From the NCBI GenBank assembly GCA_002373875.1, contig DFKQ01000066.1, positions 1 through 16,653 on the forward strand: a DNA stretch of 16,653 bases, in the 5' to 3' direction. A program made the translations under genes and the position numbers. This document shows positions 5,653 to 12,039 of the stretch, piece by piece (within the stretch, counting starts at the first letter, position 1; every line of letters begins with the position of its first letter). The notes below the pieces were generated by a model. That model made no database searches. It was not told the DNA's origin and was given only the letters and a program-made list of their open reading frames with translations. This stretch comes from Lachnospiraceae bacterium UBA3641. Its GTDB lineage: Bacteria; Bacillota; Clostridia; Lachnospirales; Lachnospiraceae.

Positions 5653-6940
5653 GAGGTTTGGGAGATGCCCGGGTATCATACCCGGGCTTATTCTGTCTTT
5701 ATGCCTGTGCGGCTGCCAAAATACCGTTGAAAATGTGGGAAATGTGGGAAATGGGGACGGTTCTTATGACACATCCATAGTTTCGGATATCCGGGAAGGT
5801 AAAACTGTATCCGAGGATATGTCAAAGAAACCATCCCAAGGACAAGCCAGGGAGGGAAGACAGGAGAAACGTCCACTTGTCCGCACCGAGGGAGATTTAC
5901 CTGATTCTGAGATATCGGTAGTTATGGTAGGAGATATACTCCTTCATGACGGAATAAATAAGACATGCCGGTTGGAGGATGGGTCATATGATTATTCGGG
6001 AATATTTAAAAACGTACGTGATGAAATAGAGGAAGCAGATATAGCCATAGTTAATCAGGAAGTTATCATCGGAGGAAGGGAGCTGGGTGTTACCGGTTAC
6101 CCTTCCTTTAATGCACCCTTTGAGATAGCGGATGAGCTTGCATCGGATGGATTTGATGTTGTGTGTCACGCGAACAATCATGTGTATGACCGGGGCGAGA
6201 CGGGACTGGTCAATTGCGTCACATACTGGAATGAGAATTATCCCGATGTCAGGATCGCAGGAATAAGTGACAGTCAACAGGATAATGATCCCATTATAAT
6301 AGAAGAAAAGGGTATGAGGATAGCAGTACTTAATTATACCTATGGTACCAATGGGGTCAACATATCCGGAAGCGACAGATATTCGGTCAATAAGCTGGAG
6401 AAGGAGAAAGTCATTGCCGATCTGCAAAAGGCTGAGGAGATGGCTGACTTTACTATCGTGTGTCCCCACTGGGGCATAGAATACGACCTTGTACCGTCTG
6501 ATGAACAGAGGGAATGGGCTGATATATTCATGGAGAACGGGGCCGATCTGGTCATCGGTTCACATCCTCATGTGATCCAACCGGTGGAGTGGATGGAGGA
6601 TGAAGTCAAAGGTCGAAAGATGCTCATATACTATTCCCTTGGTAACTTCGTTAATTGGACTTCCGGTAAGGGACAGCATATTGGGTACAGGCTGGTCGGG
6701 GGGATGGCCAGAGTTTCGGTCAACCGCAATGACCGGGGTGAAGTGGCAATTGCAGATTATTACGTGGAAGCACTGGTCACACACCTTAGCAAAAATATCG
6801 ATGAATTGACGGTATACAGGCTGGGAGATTACAGTGACCGACAGGCAGGGTCAAATGAAATATTAAAAAATGACAGTGGTTTTTCCAAAGAGTATTGCGT
6901 TGACCTTTGTGATGAAGTGTGGGGCGATGAGTGGAAGTGA
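5645..6940 (+). CDS. CapA-family (PGA_cap) metallophosphatase-like lipoprotein
   Basis: I start at TTG 5645, preceded by AAGGGGA (5632-5638), giving 431 residues. An ATG at 5597 in the same frame overlaps the S1 gene by 56 bases and has a weaker site. The TTG start gives an ideal lipoprotein signal: basic RRFGR, a hydrophobic stretch and lipobox LCGC with Cys24. A disordered Gly/Ser/Lys-rich spacer follows to about residue 88. The catalytic-like domain (about 90-380) has the CapA motifs VGDILLHDGI, IVNQE, ANNHVYDRG, CPHWGIEY, GSHPHVIQPVEW and YSLGNF, consistent with a calcineurin-like metal site. CapA proteins of Bacillus take part in poly-gamma-glutamate export, but no capB/capC is present, so the substrate here is unknown. 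It acts outside the membrane. Confidence 0.85.
   Translation: MIRRFGRCPGIIPGLILSLCLCGCQNTVENVGNVGNGDGSYDTSIVSDIREGKTVSEDMSKKPSQGQAREGRQEKRPLVRTEGDLPDSEISVVMVGDILLHDGINKTCRLEDGSYDYSGIFKNVRDEIEEADIAIVNQEVIIGGRELGVTGYPSFNAPFEIADELASDGFDVVCHANNHVYDRGETGLVNCVTYWNENYPDVRIAGISDSQQDNDPIIIEEKGMRIAVLNYTYGTNGVNISGSDRYSVNKLEKEKVIADLQKAEEMADFTIVCPHWGIEYDLVPSDEQREWADIFMENGADLVIGSHPHVIQPVEWMEDEVKGRKMLIYYSLGNFVNWTSGKGQHIGYRLVGGMARVSVNRNDRGEVAIADYYVEALVTHLSKNIDELTVYRLGDYSDRQAGSNEILKNDSGFSKEYCVDLCDEVWGDEWK
5667..5700 (+). terminator. Terminator-like hairpin inside the start of the CapA gene
   Basis: GCCCGGGTAT (5667-5676) and ATACCCGGGC (5678-5687) form a perfect 10-base inverted repeat around one base; in RNA the loop would be 3-5 bases. 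It is followed by a T-rich stretch (5688-5700). It starts 15 bases after the S1 gene stop codon, as expected for a rho-independent terminator, yet it is also read as codons within the CapA signal peptide. Confidence 0.65.
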
Positions 6941-6998
6941 TCTCTTTGTGGTGAGAATATAATAGCGAGTGAATTGTTATCGGAATTTGATTTTCCTC

Positions 6999-7027
6999 TG
7001 TACATTTTGCCTTAAGAGGTATATACT
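6999..7027 (+). promoter_or_regulatory. Possible promoter of the DtxR-family gene
   Basis: TGTACA (6999-7004) and TATACT (7022-7027) with 17-base spacing. The -35 box matches poorly. The predicted start lies just ahead of the palindrome at 7047-7062. Confidence 0.3.
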
Positions 7028-7046
7028 TATAGCTCAGAGTTAGATT

Positions 7047-7062
7047 TAACTAACTTTAGTTA
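7047..7062. promoter_or_regulatory. Palindromic operator, TAACTAA-N2-TTAGTTA
   Basis: A perfect 7-base inverted repeat with a 2-base centre. GTTAGA also occurs at 7039-7044 and 7059-7064, 20 bases apart, suggesting an overlapping second half-site. Known boxes of the DtxR/IdeR group are TTAGGTTA...TAACCTAA-type palindromes, and this site has the same TTAG/CTAA character. It lies between the predicted promoter and the DtxR-family gene, fitting metal-dependent autoregulation. Confidence 0.55.
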
Positions 7063-7218
7063 GACAAAACCTATGTTTATGAAATGCCTGTCGGTATTAA
7101 TTTTGCCCGAAAGAACTGGGATTATCCGCAAAAAGCCGGACAGCTAAGATCAGAGAATAGAAATAAGACGTTAAGAAGAAACAAAGAAAAGAAAGATACG
7201 TTTAGGAGTTTGATCGTT

Positions 7219-7605
7219 ATGGACCGTACACTTATCGGAAAATCAAAGGAGGATTACCTTGAGGCGATCCTGATACAGATCAATAAGAACGGGGCCTGCA
7301 GATCGACGGACGTGGCAACCCAGCTCGGCTTCTCCAAGCCTTCCGCATCGATCGCCCTTAAGAAGCTGGAAGAGGACGGTTATATAATCAGGGATGATTG
7401 GAAGATCGTGCTTACAGACAGCGGAAGGGAAATAGCGCAGGCAACATATGAGAAGCATGCCTTCTTCACCGGCTGGCTTGAGAGGGTCGGCATCGATAAA
7501 AAAACCGCGGAAGATGAGGCCTGCCTGATGGAGCACATCATATCCCGCGATTCATTTCTTAAAATAAGAGAATACCTGAAGGAACGTGATCCTTCACTTG
7601 GATGA
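7219..7605 (+). CDS. DtxR/MntR-family metal-dependent transcriptional regulator
   Basis: 128 residues from ATG 7219, preceded by AGGAG (7204-7208). An earlier in-frame ATG at 7084 adds 45 polar residues that do not resemble the family, so I reject it. Residues 1-70 form the winged helix (SKEDYLEAIL, then STDVATQLGFSKPSASIALK). The dimer and metal-binding part has H80 in EKHAFF and C102, E105, H106 in EACLMEH, corresponding to DtxR residues H79, C102, E105 and H106, a set associated with iron-sensing members. The SH3-like third domain of DtxR is absent, as in short MntR-type proteins. No iron or manganese transporter gene is adjacent, so targets other than its own promoter lie outside the window. 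It converges with nadE across a 38-base gap with no clear terminator. Confidence 0.8.
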   Translation: MDRTLIGKSKEDYLEAILIQINKNGACRSTDVATQLGFSKPSASIALKKLEEDGYIIRDDWKIVLTDSGREIAQATYEKHAFFTGWLERVGIDKKTAEDEACLMEHIISRDSFLKIREYLKERDPSLG

Positions 7606-7643
7606 GTCAGGTATTGAAGCCCCTTTCCCGCAGAATCCTTGCT

Positions 7644-8399
7644 TTATTCCGTAAGCTCAGGTAAGCCGGAAGCAAAGCCCGGCAGTGTTTGCAACTTGAA
7701 GAGGTTCATCTTATGTTTCTTATCGATGAGGGCCTTCGTGTCCTCATCTTCTATTATTCCCTCACGGATGTATTTATCAAGAACCGCATAGGTAAAGCCT
7801 AAGTTATCTTCATCGGTCTTACCGCACAGGCCGTCGGAGGGAGCCTTGTCAACAAGGAAGGCGGGTACGTTAAGCAGCTTGCCGATCGCCTTGACCTCGG
7901 CTACCGTAAGGTGGGCAAGAGGGGAAAAATCACCTGCCGCATCCCCGTATCTTGTAGAGTAACCAACCCAGTCCTCGGATAAATTACATGTGTTAGCCAC
8001 ACGCCCGTTATGACACTGGGAAACCGCATATAAAGTAGTCATACGAATCCTTGGAGGAAGGTTGATCCTGGCCTGGTTTGTTACTTCGATACCCTTGTCG
8101 GTAAGCTCCTTGAGTGTGGAAGATACAGCTCCTGAAATATCTATCGTGAAGTTCTTTATCCCCAGATGATCTACGACCGCTCTTGAATCATCTATATCCG
8201 CCTGGACACCGTTTGGCATCAGGACTCCGATGACTCGGTCCTTCCCCAGAGCTTCCACACACAGGGCGGCGGTTACGGTTGAATCCTTGCCTCCCGATAT
8301 CCCGATAACGGCATTACAGCCCGGTCCGTTTACATCAAACCAGTCTCTTATCCATTTAACACATTCGTCTTTTGTCTTCTCTGCGTTGAAGTTGTACAC
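7644..8399 (-). CDS. nadE: NH3-dependent NAD+ synthetase
   Basis: 251 residues starting at GTG 8399, with AAGGAGG (complement of 8407-8413) upstream. It amidates nicotinate adenine dinucleotide to NAD using ATP and ammonia, the last step of NAD synthesis. Visible motifs: the PP-loop SGGKDST (35-41), NLSEDWVGYSTRYGDAAGDF (139-158) and KAPSDGL with a following acidic DED (185-198). There is no N-terminal glutaminase domain, so free ammonia or another protein supplies nitrogen. The ribosome site overlaps the stop of the small gene before it, so it is the third gene of a leftward operon with two short unknown genes. No other NAD gene is seen nearby. Confidence 0.93.
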   Translation of the reverse strand: MYNFNAEKTKDECVKWIRDWFDVNGPGCNAVIGISGGKDSTVTAALCVEALGKDRVIGVLMPNGVQADIDDSRAVVDHLGIKNFTIDISGAVSSTLKELTDKGIEVTNQARINLPPRIRMTTLYAVSQCHNGRVANTCNLSEDWVGYSTRYGDAAGDFSPLAHLTVAEVKAIGKLLNVPAFLVDKAPSDGLCGKTDEDNLGFTYAVLDKYIREGIIEDEDTKALIDKKHKMNLFKLQTLPGFASGLPELTE

Positions 8400-8411
8400 G
8401 TTAGTTCCTCC

Positions 8412-8642
8412 TTACATCACATTTGCTACCGCAGGATTATTTCTAACATCATCCTCGAAAAAATCAGGTTGAGTCATTACAAATCCGGTAACATCGGAAG
8501 GAGTTGCATTTGGATTATCATTTAAAAATTCCATAATAGCCCTGTATCGTTCAGGTTTTTTATTGGCATAAGTAGTTATTCCGTGTATGAAATCAAAGTA
8601 TGTGTTCGGAAGATTATTGAGTTTGTGCTCTAGCTCTCTCAT
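8412..8642 (-). CDS. Small conserved-looking hypothetical protein
   Basis: 76 residues, ATG at 8642, with AGAGGAGA immediately upstream on the minus strand. Mostly helical in appearance, with YFDFIHGITTYANKKPERYR (15-34) and a Pro/Asn/Asp-rich turn followed by VTGFVMTQPDFFEDD. No membrane segment, signal peptide or cysteine pair. The C-terminal half (PSDVTGFV) suggests a short helical bundle, but I do not recognise a family. It sits 12 bases before nadE and 13 after another small gene, so the three are co-transcribed. Function unknown. Confidence 0.65.
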   Translation of the reverse strand: MRELEHKLNNLPNTYFDFIHGITTYANKKPERYRAIMEFLNDNPNATPSDVTGFVMTQPDFFEDDVRNNPAVANVM

Positions 8643-8655
8643 ATATTATTCTCCT

Positions 8656-8892
8656 CTAAAAAGCTTGTTTTGATACTATATTATAATCATTATATCCATG
8701 ATTTTCAAAGTAATATGTGTAAGCGCCATCATTAATATCATAAGAACTATGCAAACAAAATGTCTGTCCATCGTACATTGAGTAGCACGTGTTAATTTCG
8801 CTTATTATACGGGCATATTCTTCCTTGTCTAGTTCCATGGTCGGGAACTTAAAAGGATAGCCGTGCGCATCCAATCTATAAATATTTGCCAA
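8656..8892 (-). CDS. Small hypothetical protein, first gene of the nadE operon
   Basis: 78 residues starting at TTG 8892; AGGAGG (complement of 8901-8906) at 8-base spacing supports that start. The protein is rich in aromatic residues (Y, F, H) and acidic residues, with two cysteines (in NTCYSM and TFCLHSSY) and a DINDGAYTYYFENHGYNDY-like segment near the C-terminus. It looks like a compact alpha/beta fold, as in immunity or small accessory proteins, but I recognise no family. Base composition is more AT-rich than nadE. A good sigma-A promoter (minus strand, 8987-9015) lies upstream. Confidence 0.65.
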   Translation of the reverse strand: MANIYRLDAHGYPFKFPTMELDKEEYARIISEINTCYSMYDGQTFCLHSSYDINDGAYTYYFENHGYNDYNIVSKQAF

Positions 8893-8913
8893 GTATATAT
8901 CCTCCTGTAAGAT

Positions 8914-8988
8914 ATATATGTAACTATTCAGAACAGGCTCAAAATACTTCGCATTTTTCGCTGTTTTGGATGAATAGTTAACATATAT
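8914..8988. repeat. Long imperfect inverted repeat (hairpin) in the divergent control region
   Basis: The left arm at 8914-8930 (ATATATGTAACTATTCA) pairs with the right arm at 8971-8988 (TGAATAGTTAACATATAT) with a single bulged base. Inside, GAACAG (8931-8936) pairs with CTGTTT (8961-8966), and AAAAT (8941-8945) with ATTTT (8952-8956 or shifted by one). The whole is a 75-base hairpin with a small loop. Its right end overlaps the -10 box of the leftward promoter, and its left end is 8 bases from the ribosome site of the first leftward gene. Confidence 0.65.
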
Positions 8989-9015
8989 TTTAAATCAGGT
9001 AAGGAAATTTGTCAA
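8987..9015 (-). promoter_or_regulatory. Sigma-A promoter of the leftward small-gene/nadE operon
   Basis: On the minus strand, a perfect TTGACA (complement of 9010-9015) and TAAAAT (complement of 8987-8992) are separated by 17 bases. Transcription would begin near 8980, within the right arm of the long hairpin. Confidence 0.65.
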
Positions 9016-9024
9016 TTAAATACA

Positions 9025-9036
9025 GAACAAATGTTC
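9025..9036. promoter_or_regulatory. LexA-box-like palindrome between divergent promoters
   Basis: GAACAAATGTTC matches the Gram-positive LexA (DinR) core GAAC-N4-GTTC exactly and is symmetric apart from its central two bases. It lies 9 bases from the -35 box of the leftward promoter and 11 bases from that of the rightward promoter, so one bound repressor could affect both. A 12-base match can occur by chance; neither flanking gene is a classical SOS gene. Confidence 0.4.
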
Positions 9037-9047
9037 ATAAATAATGC

Positions 9048-9076
9048 TTGAACTATGTACATATATTTTATAGAAT
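9048..9076 (+). promoter_or_regulatory. Promoter of cobM
   Basis: TTGAAC (9048-9053) and TAGAAT (9071-9076) with 17-base spacing. A transcript would start near 9083, leaving only about 34 bases of leader, too short for a cobalamin riboswitch. Confidence 0.6.
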
Positions 9077-9116
9077 AGAACAAAGAGAATAGAAACAAAG
9101 CGGAGGTTTTCAGATC

Positions 9117-9854
9117 ATGGTACATTTCGTTGGAGCCGGGCCCGGAGCGGTTGACCTTATAACCGTAAGGGGTAAGGAATTAATTGAAAAAGCTGATGTT
9201 ATTATATATGCGGGATCCCTTGTTAATCCTGCCCTGCTTGACTATGCGAGGGAAGGCTGCCTTAAGTATGACAGTGCCTATATGAACCTGGAAGAAATAA
9301 TGGATGTTATGCTTAATTCTGGCGGGGAGATAGTCAGGCTCCATACCGGGGATCCTTCGATATACGGAGCCATCAGGGAGCAGATGGACATTCTTGATAA
9401 GGAAGGAGTTCCTTACGATATCTGCCCGGGAGTCAGCGCCATGTCGGGAGCGGCTGCTGCACTCAGGGCCGAGTACACCCTGCCCGGGGTTTCCCAGTCG
9501 ATCATAATCACAAGAGCCGGAGGCCGGACAGGGGTTCCAAAGGGGCAGGATATTAAGGATATGGCCGGACACGGATCTACTATGATCTTATTCCTGTCGG
9601 CGGGGCTTAGCGACAAGGTGAGCCGCGACTTAAAGGAGGGGGGTTATCCCGGGGATACTCCGGTCGCTGTTGTATATAAGGCAACCTGGCCGGAAGAAAG
9701 AATCATACATACAACGGTCGATAACCTTGTTAAGGATATGGAAGAGAACGGTATCGATAAGACGGCGCTTATAATCGTAGGAAATGTGCTTGGAGGTGAA
9801 TATGAACTGAGCAGGCTCTATGATAAGGATTTTAAGACGGGCTACCGCAAGTGA
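9117..9854 (+). CDS. cobM: Precorrin-4 / cobalt-precorrin-4 C11-methyltransferase
   Basis: 245 residues; ATG at 9117 after GGAGG (9102-9106). The enzyme transfers a methyl group from S-adenosylmethionine to C11 of the corrin ring in cobalamin synthesis (CbiF in the anaerobic route). Motifs of the tetrapyrrole methylase fold are clear: VGAGPGAVDLITVRG (5-19), YAGSLVNPALL (31-41), RLHTGDPSIYGAIREQ (74-89), PGVSAMSGAAAAL (104-116), and the CobM-type TLPGVSQSIIITRAGGRTGV (121-140). Length is normal for the family. It stands alone with its own promoter; no other cob/cbi gene is in the window and the leader has no room for a B12 riboswitch. CbiF is the likelier name in an anaerobe. Confidence 0.92.
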   Translation: MVHFVGAGPGAVDLITVRGKELIEKADVIIYAGSLVNPALLDYAREGCLKYDSAYMNLEEIMDVMLNSGGEIVRLHTGDPSIYGAIREQMDILDKEGVPYDICPGVSAMSGAAAALRAEYTLPGVSQSIIITRAGGRTGVPKGQDIKDMAGHGSTMILFLSAGLSDKVSRDLKEGGYPGDTPVAVVYKATWPEERIIHTTVDNLVKDMEENGIDKTALIIVGNVLGGEYELSRLYDKDFKTGYRK

Positions 9855-9913
9855 TTTTGACAGACATGTGTTTTCGGTTTGTGAAAATACGCATGGTATT
9901 ATTCCGGCGGGCG

Positions 9914-9922
9914 TGTTATAAT
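9914..9922 (+). promoter_or_regulatory. Extended -10 promoter for the Uma2 gene
   Basis: TGTTATAAT is a perfect extended -10 element with no good -35 at the usual distance. Transcription would begin near 9929, 28 bases before the ATG at 9957. Confidence 0.5.
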
Positions 9923-9956
9923 CAGAGTGTTTACAGATATGCAAGGGTGAAGTCTT

Positions 9957-10514
9957 ATGGATTATTCTAAAGAGAATAGAATAAGATATACAGTAGAAGA
10001 TGTCTGTGCTATGGAGGATCATGCCGAGCTTGTCGATAATACCCTTGTGGTAATTGACAGGACATCGGTAGCACATAATAATGCGGTTGTGGCGATCACA
10101 TCGGCTTTGGAGCAGTTTATTCGGGAGAATGACGGAAACTGCAGGGTGTTTTCTGAAAATGTGGCACTATACTGCGATGAGCTGTGTGATGGAGAGGGTA
10201 ATCTTTTCCTGCCTGATGTTATGGTTGTTTGTGACGAGGCAGGTATTAAGGATGACGGAGTTCATGCAGCGCCGAATTTTGTTGCCGAGATAACATCCGA
10301 GTCTACCAAGAAGAACGATTACGGCAAGAAAATGGTTGTCTATGGCGATATAGGGGTACAGGAGTATTGGATAGTAGACCTGCAGAGGAACATGGTAGTC
10401 AGATATCTGTCGGATAACGGATTCATTCCCGAAATAATATATCCATATATGACAACTTTATCCGTATATACATATCCGGGGCTTGATATAGACCCGAAGC
10501 GGATCTTTGGATGA
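9957..10514 (+). CDS. Uma2-family (DUF820) PD-(D/E)XK nuclease-like protein
   Basis: 185 residues; ATG at 9957 after AAGGGTGA. The Uma2 pattern is complete: AELVDNTLVVIDRTSVAHN (23-41, H40), LPDVMVVCD (85-93, D87), NFVAEITSESTKKNDYGKK (107-125, E111, D121, K124/K125), Y129, and GVQEYWIVD (133-141). These acidic and lysine residues match the restriction-endonuclease-like active site predicted for this family, whose members are abundant in cyanobacteria and scattered elsewhere; their biological role is poorly known. No methyltransferase or transposase lies beside it. The next gene begins 37 bases downstream with a strong ribosome site, so the two small membrane-protein genes may be co-transcribed with it. 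Confidence 0.85.
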   Translation: MDYSKENRIRYTVEDVCAMEDHAELVDNTLVVIDRTSVAHNNAVVAITSALEQFIRENDGNCRVFSENVALYCDELCDGEGNLFLPDVMVVCDEAGIKDDGVHAAPNFVAEITSESTKKNDYGKKMVVYGDIGVQEYWIVDLQRNMVVRYLSDNGFIPEIIYPYMTTLSVYTYPGLDIDPKRIFG

Positions 10515-10551
10515 GCAGAATCATATAAATCACATATGAGGAGGTAAGAAT

Positions 10552-10953
10552 ATGGCTTGTTTTACAGCACCGTTGGTTGAATCCGTAATAGTTACGGCAG
10601 TTACCAAGGCAGAAGAGAAGAAGGAAATGCAGCATGCGGAGGGGAATACCGCAGGGGCAGGGAAGGTTACGATCCCGTTAAGCCGCAGGCTTAAGTGGCT
10701 TACAAACATGCTCTACGGGGGATCGGCCCTGCTTGCTTTTGAGCATGTATGGCATGGGGAGGTTACGCCATGGTTCCCCTTCCTTACGGCTATGAGCAAT
10801 GCAGAGGATGCGGCTGAGATGTTCCGTGAGATCGCGACCGTTGGTGTGTCCATGGCAGGACTTATTACCTTGGTGTGGTTTGGAATGTGCACCGTGGCAA
10901 CATCGATCGTTAACAGGAAGGATGAGGAAACCCGACAGGAGAGAATAATATGA
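10552..10953 (+). CDS. Small membrane protein, unknown function (first of a pair)
   Basis: 133 residues; ATG at 10552 after GAGGAGGT (10538-10545). An N-terminal amphipathic or hydrophobic patch (APLVESVIVTAVTKAEE) precedes a charged Gly/Ala linker. Two likely membrane segments follow: about 50-66 (LTNMLYGGSALLAFEHVW) and about 95-118 (VGVSMAGLITLVWFGMCTVA). The tail is highly charged (NRKDEETRQERII). Between the segments is an acidic stretch with EDAAEMFREI. Its last bases overlap the start of the next gene (ATGA), so the two products are probably made together and may form a complex. I do not recognise a characterised family. Confidence 0.75.
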   Translation: MACFTAPLVESVIVTAVTKAEEKKEMQHAEGNTAGAGKVTIPLSRRLKWLTNMLYGGSALLAFEHVWHGEVTPWFPFLTAMSNAEDAAEMFREIATVGVSMAGLITLVWFGMCTVATSIVNRKDEETRQERII

Positions 10954-11258
10954 CTTTACTTATAACTGTATTTGCGGCTGTTATCGCAACCGTTAAATGG
11001 TATACACGTAAGGATGACTCCATGAAGCTTGGAATCCTGCTCTTTCTTTACTGGGGTGCTTCCCTTATGTGGCTGGTTGATGCCATCTTCGAATATGCCG
11101 AGCTTAGGGCCGGGTATTTTACGCCCGCTGCAGAGGATATGTTAAACGATGCCTTCCTCGGACTTGCGGTTGTGGCGCTGGGACTTGTGATCTGGCTTGT
11201 AAGGCTTCTTATATTAGATCCCAAGGGTGTCATCAAGGCGAGCCTTAAGAGGGGCTGA
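10950..11258 (+). CDS. Small membrane protein, unknown function (second of a pair)
   Basis: 102 residues, starting at the ATG that overlaps the preceding stop (ATGA). AGGAGAG lies just upstream within the previous gene. Three hydrophobic segments: 1-15 (TLLITVFAAVIATVKW), about 26-46 (LGILLFLYWGASLMWLVDAI) and about 67-88 (DAFLGLAVVALGLVIWLVRL). A short basic tail ends in KASLKRG. Acidic residues D43, E47 and E51 near the second segment are notable for a small membrane protein. It is not an obvious holin, transporter subunit or toxin. A strong terminator follows about 40 bases after the stop. Confidence 0.75.
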   Translation: MTLLITVFAAVIATVKWYTRKDDSMKLGILLFLYWGASLMWLVDAIFEYAELRAGYFTPAAEDMLNDAFLGLAVVALGLVIWLVRLLILDPKGVIKASLKRG

Positions 11259-11297
11259 AGCTTTCATTTTTGCTTGAGTGCCAGCCGGATCAGCTGC

Positions 11298-11342
11298 AAA
11301 AATAACCGCTCAACTTGTCAGAGGCTGGGGCGGTTATTTTTT
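11298..11342 (+). terminator. Intrinsic terminator
   Basis: AAAATAACCGC (ending 11309) pairs with GCGGTTATTTT (from 11330), followed by more T residues. The loop is about 20 bases. It closes the membrane-protein gene pair; A/T symmetry means it could also work from the other side. Confidence 0.75.
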
Positions 11343-11379
11343 GCTGTTTAAACGATAAAACAGATATGAGGAAGAATAA

Positions 11380-11964
11380 ATGGACGAAAGATTAAGAAAG
11401 CAGCTTGATTTTGCCTTGGAGATCGATAAGGAGAAGAATATCTTCCGCCAGACCCACTTATCGGGCCACGGGCGCAATGAGAATGATGCGGAGCATGCCT
11501 GGCACATGGCCATCATGGCCTACCTCTTAAGAGAGTACTCCAACGAGGAGGTGGATGCCGGCAGGGTCATGCTCATGTGCCTGATACATGATATCGTTGA
11601 GATAGACGCGGGCGACACCTACGCCTACGATGAAGAGAGCAAGAAGTCGCAGAAATCGAGGGAGGAGGCGGCCAAGGAGAGGATATTCTCTATCCTGCCG
11701 GATGACCAGAAGGCGGAACTTACCGCGATTTTCGATGAATTCGAGGAGGGTAAGAGTCCGGAGGCGAAGTTCGCAAGGGCCATGGATAACTTACAGCCCC
11801 TGATCCTCAACAACTCAAACGGCGGATCAGACTGGGCCGGGCATGGTGTGAGTGCCGACAAGGTCTACGAGAGGCAGGGCAGGACAAGGCTTGGCTCTAA
11901 GAAGCTGTATGAAGTGACTGATGCCATAATACAGGAGAACATACGGAAGGGGAGCCTTAAGTGA
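11380..11964 (+). CDS. HD-domain phosphohydrolase, YfbR/HDDC2-like
   Basis: 194 residues; ATG at 11380 after GAGGAAG (11368-11374). The HD metal site is intact: GRNENDAEHAWHMAIM (31-46, H39), LIHDIVEIDAGDTYAYD (68-84, H70 and D71, E74 and D77) and FARAMDNLQPLI (131-142, D136). The RNEN-AEH-W pattern and the HD-VE-D-GD loop match the YfbR/HDDC2 group, whose characterised members are 5'-deoxynucleotidases acting on dNMPs. The C-terminus is basic and helical. A GTPase-nuclease gene follows after 75 bases with no terminator between, so they may share a transcript. The substrate cannot be read from sequence. Confidence 0.85.
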   Translation: MDERLRKQLDFALEIDKEKNIFRQTHLSGHGRNENDAEHAWHMAIMAYLLREYSNEEVDAGRVMLMCLIHDIVEIDAGDTYAYDEESKKSQKSREEAAKERIFSILPDDQKAELTAIFDEFEEGKSPEAKFARAMDNLQPLILNNSNGGSDWAGHGVSADKVYERQGRTRLGSKKLYEVTDAIIQENIRKGSLK

Positions 11965-12039
11965 AGTGAAGCAGCCCTGCAAGGCATGGATAGTGTTGAA
12001 GCTTTTATCCGGTACAGGTAAGTCCGGCAGGTATATGAT

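Noticed and set aside
5984..6469. 161-codon frame on the minus strand inside the CapA gene
   Set aside because: Lies wholly under a well-supported gene, with no domain pattern or ribosome site.
7084..7218. N-terminal extension of the DtxR-family protein
   Set aside because: The 45 extra residues do not resemble the family and have no good ribosome site; AGGAG precedes the ATG at 7219.
8893..9116. Cobalamin riboswitch upstream of cobM
   Set aside because: The leader from the predicted start is only ~34 bases and I see no B12-box-like element; the large hairpin lies on the other side of the promoter.
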